Assembly (NCBI GenBank): GCA_937896705.1
Contig: CALBOC010000192.1
Coordinates: forward strand, 1 to 10,982
Length of the DNA: 10,982 nucleotides
Direction: 5' to 3'
DNA from: an uncultured Micrococcaceae bacterium
GTDB taxonomy: Bacteria > Actinomycetota > Actinomycetes > Actinomycetales > Micrococcaceae
The notes below the pieces were generated by a model. It searched no databases. It was not told where the DNA came from and saw only the letters and a list, made by a program, of their open reading frames with translations. Of this stretch, positions 1-7,216 are shown one piece after another (the first letter of the stretch is position 1; each line of letters begins with the position of its first letter). A program made the position numbers and the translations under genes.

Positions 1-95
1 GCCGGGATTGGCGCCTCCCCCACGGTTCCGCTGCGGACATTTTGCCCACCCGAAGCCGTGGTCATTGACCTGGTCTCGTCCGAGAAGACGGACGG

Positions 96-995
96 TTAGT
101 CGAAGGCCCGCCCGGTTAATCTGCGGAACGCTTCGCGGTAGCGTTGTGCCGTCTTTTCGACGACCTCCTCGGGCAGCTCCGGAGGCGGAGTGTCCGAAGC
201 CTGATCCCAGCCGGACGCGTCGGATGCCAACCAGTCGCGGACAAATTGTTTATCAAAAGATTCCTGCGAGCGCCCCGGCCGGTAGGTTTCGGCATCCCAG
301 AACCGCGACGAGTCCGGTGTCAGCACTTCGTCGCCCAGGGTGATGACCCCGTTGGCGTCGGTCCCAAATTCAATCTTGGTATCCGCCAGGATGATACCTG
401 CTGTCCGGGCGATGCGTTCGGCTGTGGTGTACAGCTGCAAGGTCTTGGTCCGGATGTCTTCTGCGGGTTCTTGCCCGATGCGGTGCACCATTTCCGCAAA
501 GGTGATGTTTTCGTCGTGCTCGCCCACTTCGGCTTTGGCCGAGGGGGTGAAGATTGCGGGCTCGAGCTTGGACCCATCCACCAGGTCGGTCGGTAACTGA
601 ATACCGGTCACGGTGCCATTGTCCCGATACTCGGCCAGCCCGGAACCGGTGAGATACCCGCGGGCGATGGCTTCGATGGGGAACATGGTTAACCGCTGCA
701 CGACCATGGCTCGTCCAGCAACCGCAGCCGGGACATCAGTGGACACCACGTGATTGGGCACCGCAATTTCGTCGGCGAGCCGCTCGAACCACCACAGGGA
801 TAATTGGGTGAGGATCTTGCCCTTGTCCGGAATCCCCGGGGATAAGATGTGATCGAATGCAGAAATCCGGTCGGTGGCTACGACCAGCAGCGTCTCGGAT
901 TGTCCGGGGGCGGTATCAGCCGGCTCGTAGAGGTTGCGAACTTTCCCCGAGTACACATGACGCCAGCCGTCAAGTTGTGGTGCGGTGTCTGTCAT
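96..995 (-). CDS. purC: Phosphoribosylaminoimidazole-succinocarboxamide synthase (SAICAR synthase)
   Basis: PurC is a cytosolic purine enzyme that joins CAIR to L-aspartate with ATP, giving SAICAR. The 299-aa product is longer than the short E. coli type (about 237 aa) and close to the longer yeast Ade1-like form. Visible family motifs are VYSGKVRNLYE (residues 14-24), the nucleotide-binding TDRISAFDH (41-49), FPIEAIARGYLTGSG (105-119), EVGEHDENI (156-164) and the C-terminal substrate segment ADTKIEFG (204-211) with GDEVLTPDSSRFW (221-233). The ATG start lies 3 nt after the purD stop, and a GGAG Shine-Dalgarno sits in the last codons of purD, so the two are probably cotranscribed and translationally coupled. 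No promoter of its own is visible. The reading frame is intact and the end is inside the window. Confidence 0.98.
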   Translation of the reverse strand: MTDTAPQLDGWRHVYSGKVRNLYEPADTAPGQSETLLVVATDRISAFDHILSPGIPDKGKILTQLSLWWFERLADEIAVPNHVVSTDVPAAVAGRAMVVQRLTMFPIEAIARGYLTGSGLAEYRDNGTVTGIQLPTDLVDGSKLEPAIFTPSAKAEVGEHDENITFAEMVHRIGQEPAEDIRTKTLQLYTTAERIARTAGIILADTKIEFGTDANGVITLGDEVLTPDSSRFWDAETYRPGRSQESFDKQFVRDWLASDASGWDQASDTPPPELPEEVVEKTAQRYREAFRRLTGRAFD

Positions 996-998
996 GGC

Positions 999-2282
999 TT
1001 AGGCTCCCGGTATGGTGATCTGGCCGTTGATCGCTTTGGCCGCAATATCGGTGCGGTAGTGACCATTGGGGATCGAGATGGTTTCGACGGCTTTATAGGC
1101 TGTGTCTCGGGCCTGTGCTACATCGGGGCCCGTGGCGACAACGGTGAGCAGCCGGCCTCCGGAGGCGGTGAATTCTCCGGTGTCACCGGCGGTGGTTCCG
1201 GCGTGCAGGATGGAAACGTTTTCCTGTCGGGCAGCTTCGCCCACTCCGCTGATTTGTGCCCCGGTCTGCGGTGATTCGGGGTAGCCTTCGGAGGCGAGGA
1301 CCACGCCGACGGCGGCGTCGTCACCGAATTTCAGACTCGGGAACGTCGTGCTGAGTTTGCCATCTGCGGCAGCTTTCAACACTTGGCCCAGCGGGGTTTG
1401 GAGACGAGCCAGGACCGGTTGGGTTTCTGGGTCACCGAAACGAGCATTGAATTCGATGACTTGAATGCCCTTGCTGGTCAGCGCCAGCCCGCAGTACAAC
1501 ACGCCGGTGAAGGGGATGTCGCGGGCGGCCATTTCGGCAAGCACCGGACGGGCAACGCGTTCCATCACCTCATCGGTGAACCCTTGGGGTAACCAATCCA
1601 GTGGCGTGTAGGCGCCCATGCCGCCGGTGTTGGGCCCCTGGTCCCCGTCGTAGACCCGTTTGAAGTCCTGGGCGGGTGCCATGGCCACCCCGTCTTTGCC
1701 ATCGGCAATCACAAAGACCGACACTTCGGGCCCGTCGAGGTACTCTTCGACCAACACCGGATCCCCGCCGGCGAAAATGGCTTTGCCGTGGGCGATCGCC
1801 GCGGCGCGGTCCGAGGTCACCACGACCCCTTTGCCCGCGGCCAGCCCGTCGTCTTTGACCACATAGGGGGCGCCGAAGTCGTCCAGAGCGGCTTCCAATT
1901 GCTCAAGGTTGACCGCGGTGTGGGCCTGACCGGTGGGGACTCCGGCAGCGGCCATGATTTCTTTGGCAAACGCTTTGGAGGATTCCAGCCGAGCGGCCTG
2001 GTGGGTTGGCCCAAAGACGGCGAACCCGGCGGCCTGCAGTGCGTTGGTGACCCCGGCGGCCAGTAGTGCTTCGGGACCGACCACGACTAAGTCTGGCTGG
2101 AGTTCTTGGCACAGTTCCACGACCAGTTGCGGGGACGACACATCAATCGGGTAGACGGGAACTTCCTTGGCGATCCCGGCGTTACCGGGCGCGCAGCGCA
2201 CCTCGGAAACCAGCGGGTCAGCGCGCAGGGCTTGCACAATTGCGTGTTCGCGGCCACCTGGGCCCAAGACTAAAGTTTTCAC
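999..2282 (-). CDS. purD: Phosphoribosylamine-glycine ligase (GAR synthetase)
   Basis: PurD performs the second step of de novo purine synthesis: phosphoribosylamine plus glycine plus ATP gives GAR. The 427-aa length is normal for the monofunctional bacterial enzyme. It shows the N-terminal LGPGGREHA loop (residues 6-14), PDLVVVGPE (63-71), the ATP-grasp segment VKDDGLAAGKGV (142-153), GPNTGGMGAY (216-225) and the metal-binding FNARFGDPETQ (278-288). The start is GTG at 2282-2280. An AAGGA sequence lies only one nucleotide before it, too close to act as a normal Shine-Dalgarno. A TACGCT -10 box ends 7 nt upstream, so a leaderless transcript beginning at the GTG is more likely. It is the first gene of the purD-purC arm, divergent from the arm leading to purF and purM. 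Confidence 0.98.
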   Translation of the reverse strand: MKTLVLGPGGREHAIVQALRADPLVSEVRCAPGNAGIAKEVPVYPIDVSSPQLVVELCQELQPDLVVVGPEALLAAGVTNALQAAGFAVFGPTHQAARLESSKAFAKEIMAAAGVPTGQAHTAVNLEQLEAALDDFGAPYVVKDDGLAAGKGVVVTSDRAAAIAHGKAIFAGGDPVLVEEYLDGPEVSVFVIADGKDGVAMAPAQDFKRVYDGDQGPNTGGMGAYTPLDWLPQGFTDEVMERVARPVLAEMAARDIPFTGVLYCGLALTSKGIQVIEFNARFGDPETQPVLARLQTPLGQVLKAAADGKLSTTFPSLKFGDDAAVGVVLASEGYPESPQTGAQISGVGEAARQENVSILHAGTTAGDTGEFTASGGRLLTVVATGPDVAQARDTAYKAVETISIPNGHYRTDIAAKAINGQITIPGA

Positions 2283-2289
2283 GTCCTTA

Positions 2290-2295
2290 AGCGTA
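2290..2295 (-). promoter_or_regulatory. Candidate -10 box of the purD-purC arm, leaderless
   Basis: On the minus strand TACGCT fits the actinobacterial TANNNT -10 pattern and is followed by exactly 7 nt and then the purD GTG. Transcription would therefore start at or next to the first base of the start codon. I see no good -35 hexamer about 17 nt upstream, which is common in actinobacterial promoters. This is a motif reading, not a mapped start site. Confidence 0.45.
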
Positions 2296-2349
2296 GTCGG
2301 TTCAGGGCCCGGGGTGGTCGGTGTGTCTGAAATGTATGAATGACCCGAC

Positions 2350-2355
2350 TAGACT
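2350..2355 (+). promoter_or_regulatory. Candidate -10 box of the plus-strand arm, leaderless
   Basis: TAGACT fits TANNNT and is followed by 7 nt and then the ATG at 2363, which has no Shine-Dalgarno before it. A leaderless mRNA is the natural reading. The -35 position holds only weakly matching sequence. The same 7-nt geometry occurs on the opposite strand for purD within this 80-bp intergenic region. Confidence 0.45.
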
Positions 2356-2362
2356 GACCACC

Positions 2363-2605
2363 ATGTCGTATCACCGTCGCCATCTGCCGTACGGCCAAGG
2401 ACCCGGGCTGCCCCGCTGGCTGCGCGTTGTGTACCTGTGGTTACTGGTCACGCTGTCAACGGGTTTTGTGTCGTGGCTGGGCTTCCGGGCGTTTGCCGGT
2501 GCGACCCGCGGCGATCTGCCGTACGCGTTGAGCGCGCTGGGTATTGGGGTGGTCGCTGCAACCATTATTACCTGGGCGATTTACCGGCGAAAATCCAACC
2601 GATAG
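2363..2605 (+). CDS. Small two-helix membrane protein of unknown function
   Basis: This is an 80-aa protein. A basic N-terminus (SYHRRH, then LPRWLR) is followed by a hydrophobic segment at about residues 19-41 and a second at about 54-73. It ends in the positively charged tail YRRKSNR. Two membrane helices with both ends cytoplasmic is the simplest topology by the positive-inside rule. I prefer the ATG at 2363 over the in-frame GTG at 2321, because the ATG sits 7 nt after a -10 box and the extension would precede that promoter. It is the first gene of the plus-strand arm, and its stop codon forms part of the Shine-Dalgarno of the asparaginase gene. I do not recognise a named family. The tight spacing supports it as a real gene. 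Confidence 0.75.
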   Translation: MSYHRRHLPYGQGPGLPRWLRVVYLWLLVTLSTGFVSWLGFRAFAGATRGDLPYALSALGIGVVAATIITWAIYRRKSNR

Positions 2606-2612
2606 GAGACCC

Positions 2613-3635
2613 ATGCCCGACCCGATTCGTGCCGCCGACGTCGCCCAACTGGCCACGGCAACCCGCAACGGGGTGGTGGAGAACCGGTTTTTTGGTTCGG
2701 CCGTCGTGGTAAATTCCGACGGTGTCCAATTGGCCGCGGTCGGTGATCCCGCAGCGGGGGTGTATCCGCGCTCGGCGCTGAAACCCTTTCAGGCGATCGC
2801 TTCGCTGCGGTGCGGCGCCGACCTGACCGGTCCCGGGCTGGCGTTGGCGGCAGGGTCGCACACGGGCACGGTCTGGCATCAACAGCTCGCGACCGAGGTG
2901 TTATCACGCGCCGGCTTACAACCCGAGGCCCTGGCCTGCCCTGGCGCATATCCGGCCTCGGCCTCCCAAGTAGCCAAAGCCGCCCTGGACCTGGCGCCGT
3001 TGCCCTTGGAACGGTCAGCGCTGGCACATAATTGTTCGGGGAAACACGCCGGTTTCCTGGCCGCGACCGTTGCTGCCGGCACAGATCCTGCTCGCTATCT
3101 GGACGCCGATACACCCGTCCAGTCCGAAACCATTCGCGTGTTGGAACAGTACTGTGCGACCTCGATCCATCACATCGGGGTTGACGGATGCGGTGCACCC
3201 ACCCCGGTGATGTCCCTGGCCGCTTTGGCGCGCGGTTTCAGTGCGCTGGGTCTAGCGTTGGAAGACCGCAACGCAGAACTTCCGGCCGCAACCGTGGCCC
3301 GAGCCATGTTGGACTATCCCGAGGCCGTCCAGGGTCAACACCGCCCCGATACGGTCGTGTTGGAATCCTTGGGGTTGCTGGTCAAGACCGGGGCCGATGG
3401 CATTGTCGGGCTGGCTGCCCCGGATGGCACCGCGGTAGCCGTGTCGATGATCGACTCGACCCACCGGGCCACGCACTTGGTCGCCCTGGTCTTACTGGCC
3501 AACTTCGCCCCCGATGCGCTGCCGGTGGAGGCCATGAGCGAGGTCATCGACCGCATCGTGCCACCGCTATATGGCGGCAACCAACCCGTCGGCGGCATTA
3601 AGGTCGCCCCGGATGTGTTGCGTTTACTGGACTAA
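2613..3635 (+). CDS. L-asparaginase, rhizobial (ReAV-like, class 3) type
   Basis: This enzyme hydrolyses L-asparagine to L-aspartate and ammonia. It belongs to the family of Rhizobium etli ReAV, which is unrelated to the E. coli AnsA/AnsB fold. The 340-aa product carries the residues known in ReAV: the Ser-x-x-Lys pair in RSALKPFQ (S54, K57), the second serine in GSHTG (S82), the KTGADG lysine (K258), and the zinc ligands Cys-Ser-Gly-Lys (C141, K144) and C193 in DGCGAPTP. It should therefore be catalytically competent. There is no signal peptide, so it is cytoplasmic. The ATG at 2613 follows the strong TAGGAGA Shine-Dalgarno (2603-2609), which rules out the longer upstream start at 2544. It lies 7 nt after the small membrane gene. 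Aspartate is a PurC substrate, so a metabolic link to the purine genes is plausible but unproven. Confidence 0.93.
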   Translation: MPDPIRAADVAQLATATRNGVVENRFFGSAVVVNSDGVQLAAVGDPAAGVYPRSALKPFQAIASLRCGADLTGPGLALAAGSHTGTVWHQQLATEVLSRAGLQPEALACPGAYPASASQVAKAALDLAPLPLERSALAHNCSGKHAGFLAATVAAGTDPARYLDADTPVQSETIRVLEQYCATSIHHIGVDGCGAPTPVMSLAALARGFSALGLALEDRNAELPAATVARAMLDYPEAVQGQHRPDTVVLESLGLLVKTGADGIVGLAAPDGTAVAVSMIDSTHRATHLVALVLLANFAPDALPVEAMSEVIDRIVPPLYGGNQPVGGIKVAPDVLRLLD

Positions 3636-3672
3636 CCTGAAATAGAGCCCTAAGGAAGAATGGAGACCACGC

Positions 3673-4047
3673 ATGGCACGACGCAAAATCCAAGTCACCG
3701 ACGGCGTTGCGGCTGTTCGGCAGTGGGCCGCCGATCCCAAGGGTGTAGGCCGCAGCGTGCGGGCAACCGCCGTGCGGTATTCCCTGGAGGAATTAGCCGT
3801 GCTGGCCCCGGGTCGTTCGGTGGAGGTGCGCGTCCCACCCTATGGCGCCACCCAGATCATCGAAGGCACGACCCACACCCGCGGCACCCCACCGTCGGTG
3901 GTCGAAACCGATCCCGCAACCTGGTTGGCCTTGGTCACCGGGCAGCAGAGCTGGGATGCGGCGGTGGCTGAGGGCGCGGTGCAGGCATCCGGGCAGCGAA
4001 CAGATTTGTCTCAGTTCTTCCCATTGGTCAAACTGGAACGTGGCTGA
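3673..4047 (+). CDS. SCP-like (sterol carrier family) small protein
   Basis: This is a 124-aa soluble protein beginning MARRKIQ. It resembles the small sterol carrier (SCP-2-like) family proteins often found next to purF in actinobacteria. Features consistent with this are the basic N-terminus, VRYSLEELAVLAPGRSVEVR (about residues 36-55), VPPYGATQIIEG (56-67), and a C-terminal helix-turn region with TWLALVTGQQSWDAAV and the conserved-looking end FFPLVKL. A clear Shine-Dalgarno GGAGA (3662-3666) sits 6 nt before the ATG. No substrate or catalytic residue can be assigned, and a sterol-binding role should not be assumed from the family name. It lies 37 nt after the asparaginase gene and 55 nt before the next gene, so the group may be one transcript. 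Confidence 0.8.
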   Translation: MARRKIQVTDGVAAVRQWAADPKGVGRSVRATAVRYSLEELAVLAPGRSVEVRVPPYGATQIIEGTTHTRGTPPSVVETDPATWLALVTGQQSWDAAVAEGAVQASGQRTDLSQFFPLVKLERG

Positions 4048-4087
4048 CCGAAACACGAGATTGCCGCGAGTACCCGGCGCCACGCGC

Positions 4088-4093
4088 TAGAAT
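4088..4093 (+). promoter_or_regulatory. Possible internal -10 box ahead of the membrane protein-purF-purM genes
   Basis: TAGAAT (TANNNT) lies 9 nt before the ATG at 4103, and TTGCCG at 4061-4066 is a poor -35 with an over-long 21-nt spacer. A GAGG Shine-Dalgarno (4094-4097) directly follows the box. An internal promoter for the purF-purM genes is possible, but the match is modest. Confidence 0.3.
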
Positions 4094-4102
4094 GAGGACA
4101 CT

Positions 4103-4564
4103 ATGGCTGACAGCAGACTTGAAGATCCTTCTGATTCGGCAGATGCCGCAGAAACTCCCCAGCAGATGGTATACCGTCGCGCCCCCAAGATTGGGCCGTT
4201 TTTGGTTGCCGGTGCGGTGCTGGGCTTCGTCATCGCCTGTTTCATTGTGCCGCTGATGGGGCCGATAGAGGGGTATTCACAGTCTCAGACGCTGGGCTTT
4301 ATGGCGGCTGTTTTCGCCATCGTGGGTCTGGCCATAGCCGCCCTGGTGTGGCTGCTGGTCGATCGACGTTCCAAGGCCAGCACCGAAACCCTCTACGCCC
4401 GTCGCACCGCGGACCCTTCGGCCGCCGATGTAGCGCTGACCGAAGACGATTACAGCGAGTGGACGCTTTCGCAGCAACGTCTGCGCGCCGACGAGGCCTA
4501 CCGCGCTCGCCAAGCCGAAGCCAAAGCTGCCGGGAAAACCAAAAAATCCTCCAATCGGAAATGA
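4103..4564 (+). CDS. Two-helix membrane protein of unknown function upstream of purF
   Basis: This 153-aa protein has an acidic, polar N-terminal tail (about residues 1-28). A hydrophobic segment at about 31-53 (rich in Val, Ile and Phe) is followed by a short polar loop and a second hydrophobic segment at about 64-87. The cytoplasmic C-terminal half is charged, contains the pattern EDDYSEWTLSQQRLRADEAY, and ends in a Lys/Ala-rich tail. The likely topology is N-in, C-in with an exposed helical C-terminal domain. A GAGG Shine-Dalgarno precedes the ATG. Its stop is only 3 nt from the purF ATG, so the two are almost certainly cotranscribed. I recognise the arrangement as typical of actinobacterial purF neighbourhoods but know no function, and I do not propose one. 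Confidence 0.82.
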   Translation: MADSRLEDPSDSADAAETPQQMVYRRAPKIGPFLVAGAVLGFVIACFIVPLMGPIEGYSQSQTLGFMAAVFAIVGLAIAALVWLLVDRRSKASTETLYARRTADPSAADVALTEDDYSEWTLSQQRLRADEAYRARQAEAKAAGKTKKSSNRK

Positions 4565-4567
4565 CGC

Positions 4568-5989
4568 ATGCTCGAACAGCACATTGAACACGCCCCTCAG
4601 GATGCCTGCGGGGTGTTCGGCGTATGGGCGCCGGGAGAAGAAGTCTCCAAACTGACCTACTACGGGTTATATTCCCTCCAACACCGCGGTCAAGAAGCCG
4701 CCGGTATCGCGACCTCGGCTGGTGACCGAATCTCCGTCTACAAGGACGTCGGGCTGGTCTCTCAGGTCTTTGACGAGGCCACGTTATCGTCGCTGACCGG
4801 TCACATTGCCATCGGCCACTGCCGTTACGGATCGCACGGGGCAAAAGATTGGCGCTTTGCCCAACCCACGCTAGGCGCGACCACCGCCGGGGGCACCGTC
4901 GCGGTGGGTCTCAACGGGGAACTCACCAACCGCCAGGAGATCAAAGCCCTGATCACCCGTCGCTTCGGCGAAGTCGACTCGGGCGAACTCGCCCAGGGCA
5001 ACAACTCCGATACCGCCCTGATTACCACGTTGTTGCACGGCCAAGATGGCGATTCGTTGGAAGACACCGCAACCGAGATCTTCGGGTTGTTAGAGGGCGC
5101 GTTTTCGATCGCGATGATGACCGAGACCACCTTGTATGCGGTGCGCGACCGTCACGGGTTCCGCCCGCTGGTGCTGGGTCGTCTGTCGAACGGCTGGGTC
5201 GTGGCCTCCGAACAGGCCGCGCTGGCCACGGTTGGTGCGACGTTTATTCGCGAGGTCGCACCCGGTGAGATATTGGCGATTGATCAGGACGGCGTCCGTT
5301 CGACGCGGTTCGCCCCGTCGCAATTGGCACGCTGTATTTTTGAATACGTCTACGTCGCCCGTCCCGATGCGGCAATTAATGGTCGCAGCGTCTACGAGTC
5401 CCGTCTAGAAATGGGCCGCCAGTTGGCGCGCGAAAATACGGCTGAGGCCGATGTCGTCATCCCGGTACCGGATTCTGGTACGCCGGCAGCCATCGGGTAC
5501 GCCGAGGAGTCTGGCATTCCGTTTGGCACCGGGTTCGTCAAGAACTCCTATGTGGGCCGGACCTTTATCCAACCCTCACAAACGCTGCGGCAACTGGGCA
5601 TCCGGCTCAAACTCAATGTGCAACCGTCGGTGGTGGCGGGCAAATCCGTCATCGTCGTCGACGACTCGATCGTGCGCGGCAATACCCAGCGTCAGGTGGT
5701 CGCGATGCTGCGAGCTGCCGGGGCACGGGAAGTGCACGTGAAAATCTCATCGCCGCCGGTGAAGTGGCCGTGTTTTTATGGCATTGACTTCGCCACGCGT
5801 GCCGAACTGATTGCCAATGGTGCCGGGATCGAAGAAATTCGGGCGCACGTCGAAGCCGATTCGCTGGCGTATATTTCGCTGGAAGGCACCATCGCCGCAA
5901 CCGAACAGGACGCCGACACCCTGTGTACGGCGTGTTTTTCCGGCAACTATCCCACCGATGTACCGCAGCTGCACACAGACAGGAAGTAA
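4568..5989 (+). CDS. purF: Amidophosphoribosyltransferase (Fe-S type PurF)
   Basis: PurF commits PRPP to purine synthesis: PRPP plus glutamine gives phosphoribosylamine, glutamate and pyrophosphate. In the 473-aa product the N-terminal class II glutaminase begins after a short propeptide. The nucleophile is C14 in DACGVFGV, exposed by removal of the first 13 residues. LQHRGQEAAG (37-46), GHCRYGS (83-89) and NNSDTA (145-150) follow. The C-terminal phosphoribosyltransferase domain has PDSGTPAA (301-308), the flexible loop near 323-346 and the PRPP loop VIVVDDSIVRGNT (361-373). C256, C402, C453 and C456 match the four [4Fe-4S] ligands of the B. subtilis-type enzyme, whose cluster is associated with oxygen sensitivity and turnover. 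The usual glutaminase HNGNLTN motif reads LNGELTN here (115-121), a conservative-looking change outside the Asn-Gly pair. The Shine-Dalgarno is weak (GGAA), suggesting coupling to the gene before it. Confidence 0.98.
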   Translation: MLEQHIEHAPQDACGVFGVWAPGEEVSKLTYYGLYSLQHRGQEAAGIATSAGDRISVYKDVGLVSQVFDEATLSSLTGHIAIGHCRYGSHGAKDWRFAQPTLGATTAGGTVAVGLNGELTNRQEIKALITRRFGEVDSGELAQGNNSDTALITTLLHGQDGDSLEDTATEIFGLLEGAFSIAMMTETTLYAVRDRHGFRPLVLGRLSNGWVVASEQAALATVGATFIREVAPGEILAIDQDGVRSTRFAPSQLARCIFEYVYVARPDAAINGRSVYESRLEMGRQLARENTAEADVVIPVPDSGTPAAIGYAEESGIPFGTGFVKNSYVGRTFIQPSQTLRQLGIRLKLNVQPSVVAGKSVIVVDDSIVRGNTQRQVVAMLRAAGAREVHVKISSPPVKWPCFYGIDFATRAELIANGAGIEEIRAHVEADSLAYISLEGTIAATEQDADTLCTACFSGNYPTDVPQLHTDRK

Positions 5990-5990
5990 C

Positions 5991-7130
5991 GTGACTGACA
6001 AAGACATGCCCCAACCCATCACCTACGCCACCTCCGGGGTGGATGTGGAAGCCGGGGACGACGCGGTTGAACTGATGAAATCTGCGGTCACCGCGACCCA
6101 TAGCAACCGGGTGTTGGGCGGCTTCGGCGGCTTCGCCGGGATGTGGGACGCGACCCCGCTGACCAGTTACCGCCGCCCCGTGCTGACCACTTCGACCGAT
6201 GGAGTGGGGACGAAAGTCGCGATTGCCCAGGCCATGGACATTCATGACACCATCGGCCAGGACCTGGTGGGCATGGTGGTTGATGACATCGTCGTCGTCG
6301 GGGCCAAACCGTTGTTTATGACCGATTACATTGCCACCGGCAAGGTCGTACCCGAACGGATCGCCGATATCGTGCGCGGAATTGCCACCGGATGCAAACT
6401 GGCCGACACGGCCCTGATCGGGGGCGAAACCGCCGAGCACCCCGGACTGTTGGCACCGAATGAATACGATGTGGCCGGCGCGGTCACCGGGGTGGTCGAG
6501 GGCGCAAAAATTCTGGGCCCCGAACGCGTCCGCGAAGGTGATGTGGTCATCGCGATGGAGTCCTCGGGCGTGCACTCCAATGGCTATTCGCTGTTGCGCT
6601 CCATCGTCGCGGCTCAAGGCTGGAATTGGGACGATCACATCGACGACTTTGGGCGCACCCTGGGCGAAGAACTGCTGGAACCGACCCGGATCTATGCCCA
6701 AACCTGTCTGAATCTGGTGGACGAGCTCAACACGGACGACAATTTTGCAGTACGCGGGTTCTCGCACATCACCGGCGGGGGCCTAGCTGCGAATCTAGCC
6801 CGGGTGCTCCCCCAGGGCACCATGGCGACCATCGACCGCTCGACCTGGTCATTGCCCGCGGTGTTTTCGGTGCTGGCCGAGGCCGGCAACGTGCCCCAGG
6901 CAGACCTCGAACGCACGCTGAACCTGGGCGTTGGAATGGTCGCTGTGGTCGCCCCGGAATCCGCCAAGACTGCGTTGAAGTGGCTCAACAGCCGCGACAT
7001 GCGCTCCTGGCAGATTGGCACCGTGGGAGCACTGACCGAGGACGCCGCAGATGCCGGCGACGACTTTATCCAAGGGGCCAAAGGGGTGGATGGCGGAGGC
7101 GTGCTGCTGCACGGATCCTACGCCCAGTAG
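5991..7130 (+). CDS. purM: Phosphoribosylformylglycinamidine cyclo-ligase (AIR synthetase)
   Basis: PurM closes the imidazole ring: FGAM plus ATP gives AIR. The 379-aa product has the AIRS-family order: TSGVDVEAGDDAV (residues 14-26), VLGGFGGFAG (41-50), the ATP-binding TSTDGVGTK (67-75), DDIVVVGAKPLF (98-109), ALIGGETAEHPG (141-152), SSGVHSNGYSLLR (191-203) and ITGGGLAANLAR (260-271). I chose the GTG at 5991 because AGGAAG (5981-5986) stands 4 nt before it and it follows the purF stop by a single base. The next in-frame ATG (6006) has no comparable ribosome site. It is the last gene of the plus-strand purine arm. No convincing intrinsic terminator follows it in the 127-nt gap to the next gene. 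Confidence 0.97.
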   Translation: MTDKDMPQPITYATSGVDVEAGDDAVELMKSAVTATHSNRVLGGFGGFAGMWDATPLTSYRRPVLTTSTDGVGTKVAIAQAMDIHDTIGQDLVGMVVDDIVVVGAKPLFMTDYIATGKVVPERIADIVRGIATGCKLADTALIGGETAEHPGLLAPNEYDVAGAVTGVVEGAKILGPERVREGDVVIAMESSGVHSNGYSLLRSIVAAQGWNWDDHIDDFGRTLGEELLEPTRIYAQTCLNLVDELNTDDNFAVRGFSHITGGGLAANLARVLPQGTMATIDRSTWSLPAVFSVLAEAGNVPQADLERTLNLGVGMVAVVAPESAKTALKWLNSRDMRSWQIGTVGALTEDAADAGDDFIQGAKGVDGGGVLLHGSYAQ

Positions 7131-7180
7131 TCCTAAGGTCTCTGCCCGAAGTAGGTTTCCCACCCTGCTGTCCTGGGCGC

Positions 7181-7209
7181 TTCACCTCAGCGACCGCATT
7201 GCGTATGCT
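7181..7209 (+). promoter_or_regulatory. Candidate sigma-70-type promoter of the crotonase gene
   Basis: TTCACC (7181-7186) and TATGCT (7204-7209) are separated by 17 nt, matching the housekeeping pattern at 4 of 6 and 5 of 6 positions. The predicted start is near 7216, giving a leader of about 42 nt that contains a strong AAGGAGA Shine-Dalgarno (7247-7253). It indicates that the crotonase gene is transcribed separately from purM. Confidence 0.5.
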
Positions 7210-7216
7210 GAACCCT

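Noticed and set aside
20..61. Inverted arms CCACGG and CCGTGG downstream of purC, considered as a terminator
   Set aside because: The loop is about 30 nt and there is no T-run on the minus strand after it, so it does not fit an intrinsic terminator.
2581..3198. Minus-strand open frame of 205 codons opposite the asparaginase gene
   Set aside because: Arg- and Pro-rich composition typical of an antisense shadow; the plus strand encodes a complete enzyme with its active-site residues.
5649..6767. Long minus-strand open frame (372 codons) across the end of purF and most of purM
   Set aside because: It lies antisense to two unmistakable genes, is rich in His, Gly and Arg as expected of a GC-rich shadow frame, and resembles no family I know.
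7131..7200. Possible terminator after purM
   Set aside because: Only short complementary pieces such as CCCA/TGGG are present and no U-tract follows, so I cannot support a terminator.
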